Below, in pieces: positions 61,301 to 64,000 of a stretch of 64,000 nucleotides of DNA; within the stretch, counting starts at the first letter, position 1, and every line of letters begins with the position of its first letter. Location of the stretch: contig JAPMOS010000023.1 of NCBI GenBank assembly GCA_027972325.1, positions 491,902-555,901 of the forward strand, in the 5' to 3' direction. Source of the stretch: Paratrimastix pyriformis (lineage: Eukaryota > Preaxostyla > Paratrimastigidae). A program made the position numbers and the translations under genes. The notes under the pieces are model-generated. The model saw nothing but the letters and a program-made list of their open reading frames with translations. It was not told the origin of the DNA and did no database searches.

Positions 61301-61965
61301 AGCAGGAAAGGCACAACCGCCCTCTCATTCCTCTTCTGCGCCTCCCGGCCTCAGCCTCACCATCATCACCACCACCTGCCCCTCCACCACCGCCCCCTCG
61401 AGCCCCATCTCCGACCCGGGGCCCTGCGGGCCGTGGAGGGAGACAAATGTCAACAATCGGAGTCTCATCCAAATCGCCTTTGCCTCCAAGCGAATCTCCC
61501 CCTCCCAATTCCGGGAGGGGGCTTCCAGACCTCGCCCGTGAGGTTGGGCCTCGAGCCAACTCACCGCAACGACATGGGCCCCGAAGAAGTCCTGTGCTTC
61601 TACGACCGATGCCGGACTGGAGCAATGTCTGTGCCTGTTCTCGTCTGCAATCTCTCCTCAAGGACTCGTGCTTCCGTGACCCTCCGCAATAGGTGCAACC
61701 TCGTACAGATACTCACCGCAGGGGACCTGCGAATGCCAGGTCGTTCTCCCCGACGGTGGCTTGCGGCACGCGGAGCCCTTCTCCTGTGAGACCACTGCGA
61801 AGCAGGACCCCTCGCCCGCACGCACCTCTCCAGAGGAAGGCGCCCAAGAGTCCCGGAGGATTCACCAACGCCGAGCAGAAGGACCACATTGCAGAGCTGG
61901 AGGCCCTTGACCAAGCTCTCCGAGACGAACTCGCCGAACTCGAGGTTCTTCAGCAGCAACGATGA
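58391..61965 (+). CDS. Pro/Ser-rich disordered protein with short coiled coil, last gene before the subtelomere
   Basis: Not recognised. The ATG at 58391 gives a folded-looking N terminus (MSVPEILRRYLPQEQDLRWF, QQKYLGDFLSATRQMQALVAS) ending at a GTCTGG donor. Later exons are strongly Pro/Ser/Thr-rich with scattered acidic patches (58680-59930 and 59945-61690). One contains a coding repeat of Pro-Ala-Ala-Pro-Ser-Pro-Thr units (60180-60330). The last part, about 61720-61965, has SPSPVRPLRSRTPRPHAPLQ, then NAEQKDHIAELEALDQALRD and ELAELEVLQQQR, a short acidic coiled coil, and the stop at 61963-61965. Exon joins in the middle are not resolved, so the exact product is uncertain. The start is 72 bp from that of RNF10 on the other strand. 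Confidence 0.5.
60180..60330 (+). repeat. Coding repeat CCCGCCGCTCCATCCCCAAC
   Basis: About eight imperfect copies of 18-24 bp encoding P-A-A-P-S-P-T units. Confidence 0.85.
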
Positions 61966-62150
61966 ATTGATGTATAGTTTGTATTCACAGCGACCATCAA
62001 GGAGGCTCAGGCCCAATTAAAACGAGCCCGCTGCTGTGCTGGCGGGCGCACCCCGGCTGCAGCAGACCAGCCGAGAGGAGCCCCGAGCGACAGGACCATT
62101 TTTTTCGCTGATCTGATGTAAACTGATCCACTTTCCCCTCTGCGCCCCCC
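61966..62150. other. Spacer after the last gene
   Basis: Unique sequence without a supported gene. It marks the border between gene space and subtelomere. Confidence 0.5.
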
Positions 62151-62555
62151 TCCCCTCCTCCTCCCCTCCCCCCCGCCTCTGCTCCCCCGCCTCTGCTCCC
62201 CGCCTCTGCTCCCCCGCCTCTGCTCCCCCGCCTCTGCTCCCCCGCTCTGCTCCCCCGCCTCTGCTCCCCCGCTCTGCTCCCCCGCTCTGCTCCCCCGCCT
62301 CTGCTCCCCCGCCTCTGCTCCCCGCCTCTGCTCCCCCCACTCTGCTCCCCCTCTGCTCCCCCACTCTGCTCCCCCCTCTGCTCCCCCCACTCTGCTCCCC
62401 CCACTCTGCTCCCCCCACTCTGCTCCCCCACTCTGCTCCCCCACTCTGCTCCCCCACTCTGCTCCCCCCTCTCCCCCCGCTCCCCCTGCTCCCCACCCCT
62501 GCTCCCCCCCCCCTGCTTCCCCTCTGCTCCCCCCCTCTGCTCCCACCCCTCTGCG
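62150..62555. repeat. Pyrimidine satellite (CTCTGCTCCCCC)n
   Basis: Over 30 imperfect 9-14 bp units of CTCTGCTCCCCC/ACTCTGCTCCCC. Internal block changes (GCCTCTGC, then CACTCTGC) show stepwise amplification. Confidence 0.92.
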
Positions 62556-62693
62556 CCCGAACACATTCAACTCTCAAATCTGTCCTGGCCTGAGCAGGGT
62601 TCGGATTTTGATTCCGGAGCTCAGTGGCCCCAGGCGCTTTTTGACAACCGAAGCGACCAGGACCGATCCAGGGAAAAGTCCTTGGATCCAGTA

Positions 62694-62768
62694 AAAGTCC
62701 TTGTGGCCGAATGGCAAAAGAGGTTTTTTCCGAGCTGGAAGGTCGCGAGTTCGAGTCACGCAAGGGGG
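62694..62768 (+). pseudogene. tRNA-like sequence, probably a tRNA relic
   Basis: TGGCCGAATGG fits the tRNA A box (T8 to G18). 38-40 bases on, GGTCGCGAGTTCGAGTC fits a T arm / B box. A flank of GTCCTTG can pair with CAAGG on the 3' side. The D stem has no clear partner and the T stem has a mismatch, so a working tRNA is doubtful. A Pol III-derived SINE end is the alternative. Confidence 0.35.
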
Positions 62769-62783
62769 AGAAAGAAGGGGTTG

Positions 62784-62936
62784 GTGAGCGGGTTGTGAAG
62801 GTGAGCGGGTTGTGAAGGTGAGCGGGTTGTGAAGGTGAGCGGGTTGTGAAGGTGAGCGGGTTGTGAAGGTGAGCGGGTTGTGAAGGTGAGCGGGTTGTGA
62901 AGGTGAGCGGGTTGTGAAGGTGAGCGGGTTGTGAAG
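62784..62936. repeat. Subtelomeric 17-bp array
   Basis: Nine copies of GTGAGCGGGTTGTGAAG, all but identical. It leads directly into the 18-bp array, with which it shares GGGTTGTGAAG. Confidence 0.95.
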
Positions 62937-63836
62937 GTCGTTAGGGTTGTGAAGGTCGTTAGGGTTGTGAAGGTCGTTAGGGTTGTGAAGGTCGTTAGGG
63001 TTGTGAAGGTCGTTAGGGTTGTGAAGGTCGTTAGGGTTGTGAAGGTCGTTAGGGTTGTGAAGGTCGTTAGGGTTGTGAAGGTCGTTAGGGTTGTGAAGGT
63101 CGTTAGGGTTGTGAAGGTCGTTAGGGTTGTGAAGGTCGTTAGGGTTGTGAAGGTCGTTAGGGTTGTGAAGGTCGTTAGGGTTGTGAAGGTCGTTAGGGTT
63201 GTGAAGGTCGTTAGGTTGTGAAGGTCGTTAGGGTTGTGAAGGTCGTTAGGGTTGTGAAGGTCGTTAGGGTTGTGAAGGTCGTTAGGGTTGTGAAGGTCGT
63301 TAGGGTTGTGAAGGTCGTTAGGGTTGTGAAGGTCGTTAGGGTTGTGAAGGTCGTTAGGTTGTGAAGGTCGTTAGGGTTGTGAAGGTCGTTAGGTTGTGAA
63401 GGTCGTTAGGGTTGTGAAGGTCGTTAGGGTTGTGAAGGTCGTTAGGGTTGTGAAGGTCGTTAGGGTTGTGAAGGTCGTTAGGGTTGTGAAGGTCGTTAGG
63501 GTTGTGAAGGTCGTTAGGGTTGTGAAGGTCGTTAGGGTTGTGAAGGTCGTTAGGGTTGTGAAGGTCGTTAGGGTTGTGAAGGTCGTTAGGGTTGTGAAGG
63601 TCGTTAGGGTTGTGAAGGTCGTTAGGGTTGTGAAGGTCGTTAGGTTGTGAAGGTCGTTAGGGTTGTGAAGGTCGTTAGGGTTGTGAAGGTCGTTAGGGTT
63701 GTGAAGGTCGTTAGGGTTGTGAAGGTCGTTAGGGTTGTGAAGGTCGTTAGGGTTGTGAAGGTCGTTAGGGTTGTGAAGGTCGTTAGGGTTGTGAAGGTCG
63801 TTAGGGTTGTGAAGGTCGTTAGGGTTGTGAAGGTCG
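62937..63836. repeat. Subtelomeric 18-bp array containing TTAGGG
   Basis: About 50 copies of GTCGTTAGGGTTGTGAAG. Four copies lack one G of the TTAGGG core (near 63211, 63353, 63389 and 63641). Each unit contains one telomere hexamer inside a constant 12-bp spacer. Confidence 0.97.
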
Positions 63837-64000
63837 GTTAGGGTTAGGGTTAGGGTTAGGGTTAGGGTTAGGGTTAGGGTTAGGGTTAGGGTTAGGGTTA
63901 GGGTTAGGGTTAGGGTTAGGGTTAGGGTTAGGGTTAGGGTTAGGGTTAGGGTTAGGGTTAGGGTTAGGGTTAGGGTTAGGGTTAGGGTTAGGTTAGGGTT
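63837..64000 (+). repeat. Telomere (TTAGGG)n, chromosome end
   Basis: About 27 perfect hexamers run to the window end, with one TTAGG variant near 63990. The G-rich strand runs 5' to 3' toward the edge, as expected at a right chromosome end. Confidence 0.98.

Noticed and set aside
62931-63841. Open frames coding VVRVVK repeats
   Set aside because: They are translations of the 18-bp subtelomeric array, which is a multiple of three. No gene start or other support.

Overview
This is the end of a eukaryotic chromosome. The right edge is a (TTAGGG)n telomere reading toward the end, so the left edge is the internal side. The DNA is GC-rich. The genes have spliceosomal introns, mostly 45-100 bp, with some long introns built from minisatellites or C/G homopolymers. 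There is no operon structure, Shine-Dalgarno signal or CRISPR. The gene content (SMC2, RAB7, NOP10, PWP1, RRS1, ADAT2, an MDC1-like FHA/BRCT protein, SOSS-C, an OSCA/TMEM63-like channel, a coiled-coil protein) fits a free-living protist, possibly a flagellate. The species cannot be named from the sequence alone.

Layout, left to right. 1-5.7 kb: RNF32-like RING/IQ protein (-, cut by the window edge), F-box/WD40 protein (-), small HAD/NIF-like phosphatase (+), then a pyrimidine-rich spacer. 5.7-14.3 kb: a very large MDC1-like gene (-) with an N-terminal FHA domain, about 18 copies of an ATLLDEP repeat, acidic tracts and two BRCT domains. 14.5-15.4 kb: RAB7 (+), six exons resolved. 15.7-23.7 kb: OSCA/TMEM63-like membrane protein (-) with an enormous disordered tail. 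23.8-26.1 kb: METTL25/RRNAD1-like methyltransferase (+). 26.5-29.7 kb: BRD7/9-like bromodomain protein (+). 30.8-35.3 kb: ADAT2 (-), a four-TM protein (+), a clostripain-fold protein with an apparently lost catalytic Cys (-), NOP10 with a zinc-ribbon-like N terminus (+). 35.4-42.0 kb: TRIC-like channel, RRS1 and a coiled-coil protein (all -). 42.1-46.0 kb: HAD phosphatase and PWP1 (+). 46.1-54.7 kb: SOSS-C/INIP (-) and SMC2 (+). 54.9-62.0 kb: RNF10 (-) and a Pro/Ser-rich protein (+), the last gene before the subtelomere. 62.0-64.0 kb: pyrimidine satellite, a tRNA-like relic, a 17-bp array, an 18-bp TTAGGG-containing array, and the telomere.

Genes often lie head to head, with start codons only 70-250 bp apart. 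This suggests compact bidirectional promoters. Intron donors depart from the usual GTRAGT: most resolved ones read GTC[C/T]G, with C at +3. Exon joins were deduced by hand from reading phase and family similarity. Joins given with coordinates are firm; in the long intron-rich genes only the outer limits and main domains are firm.
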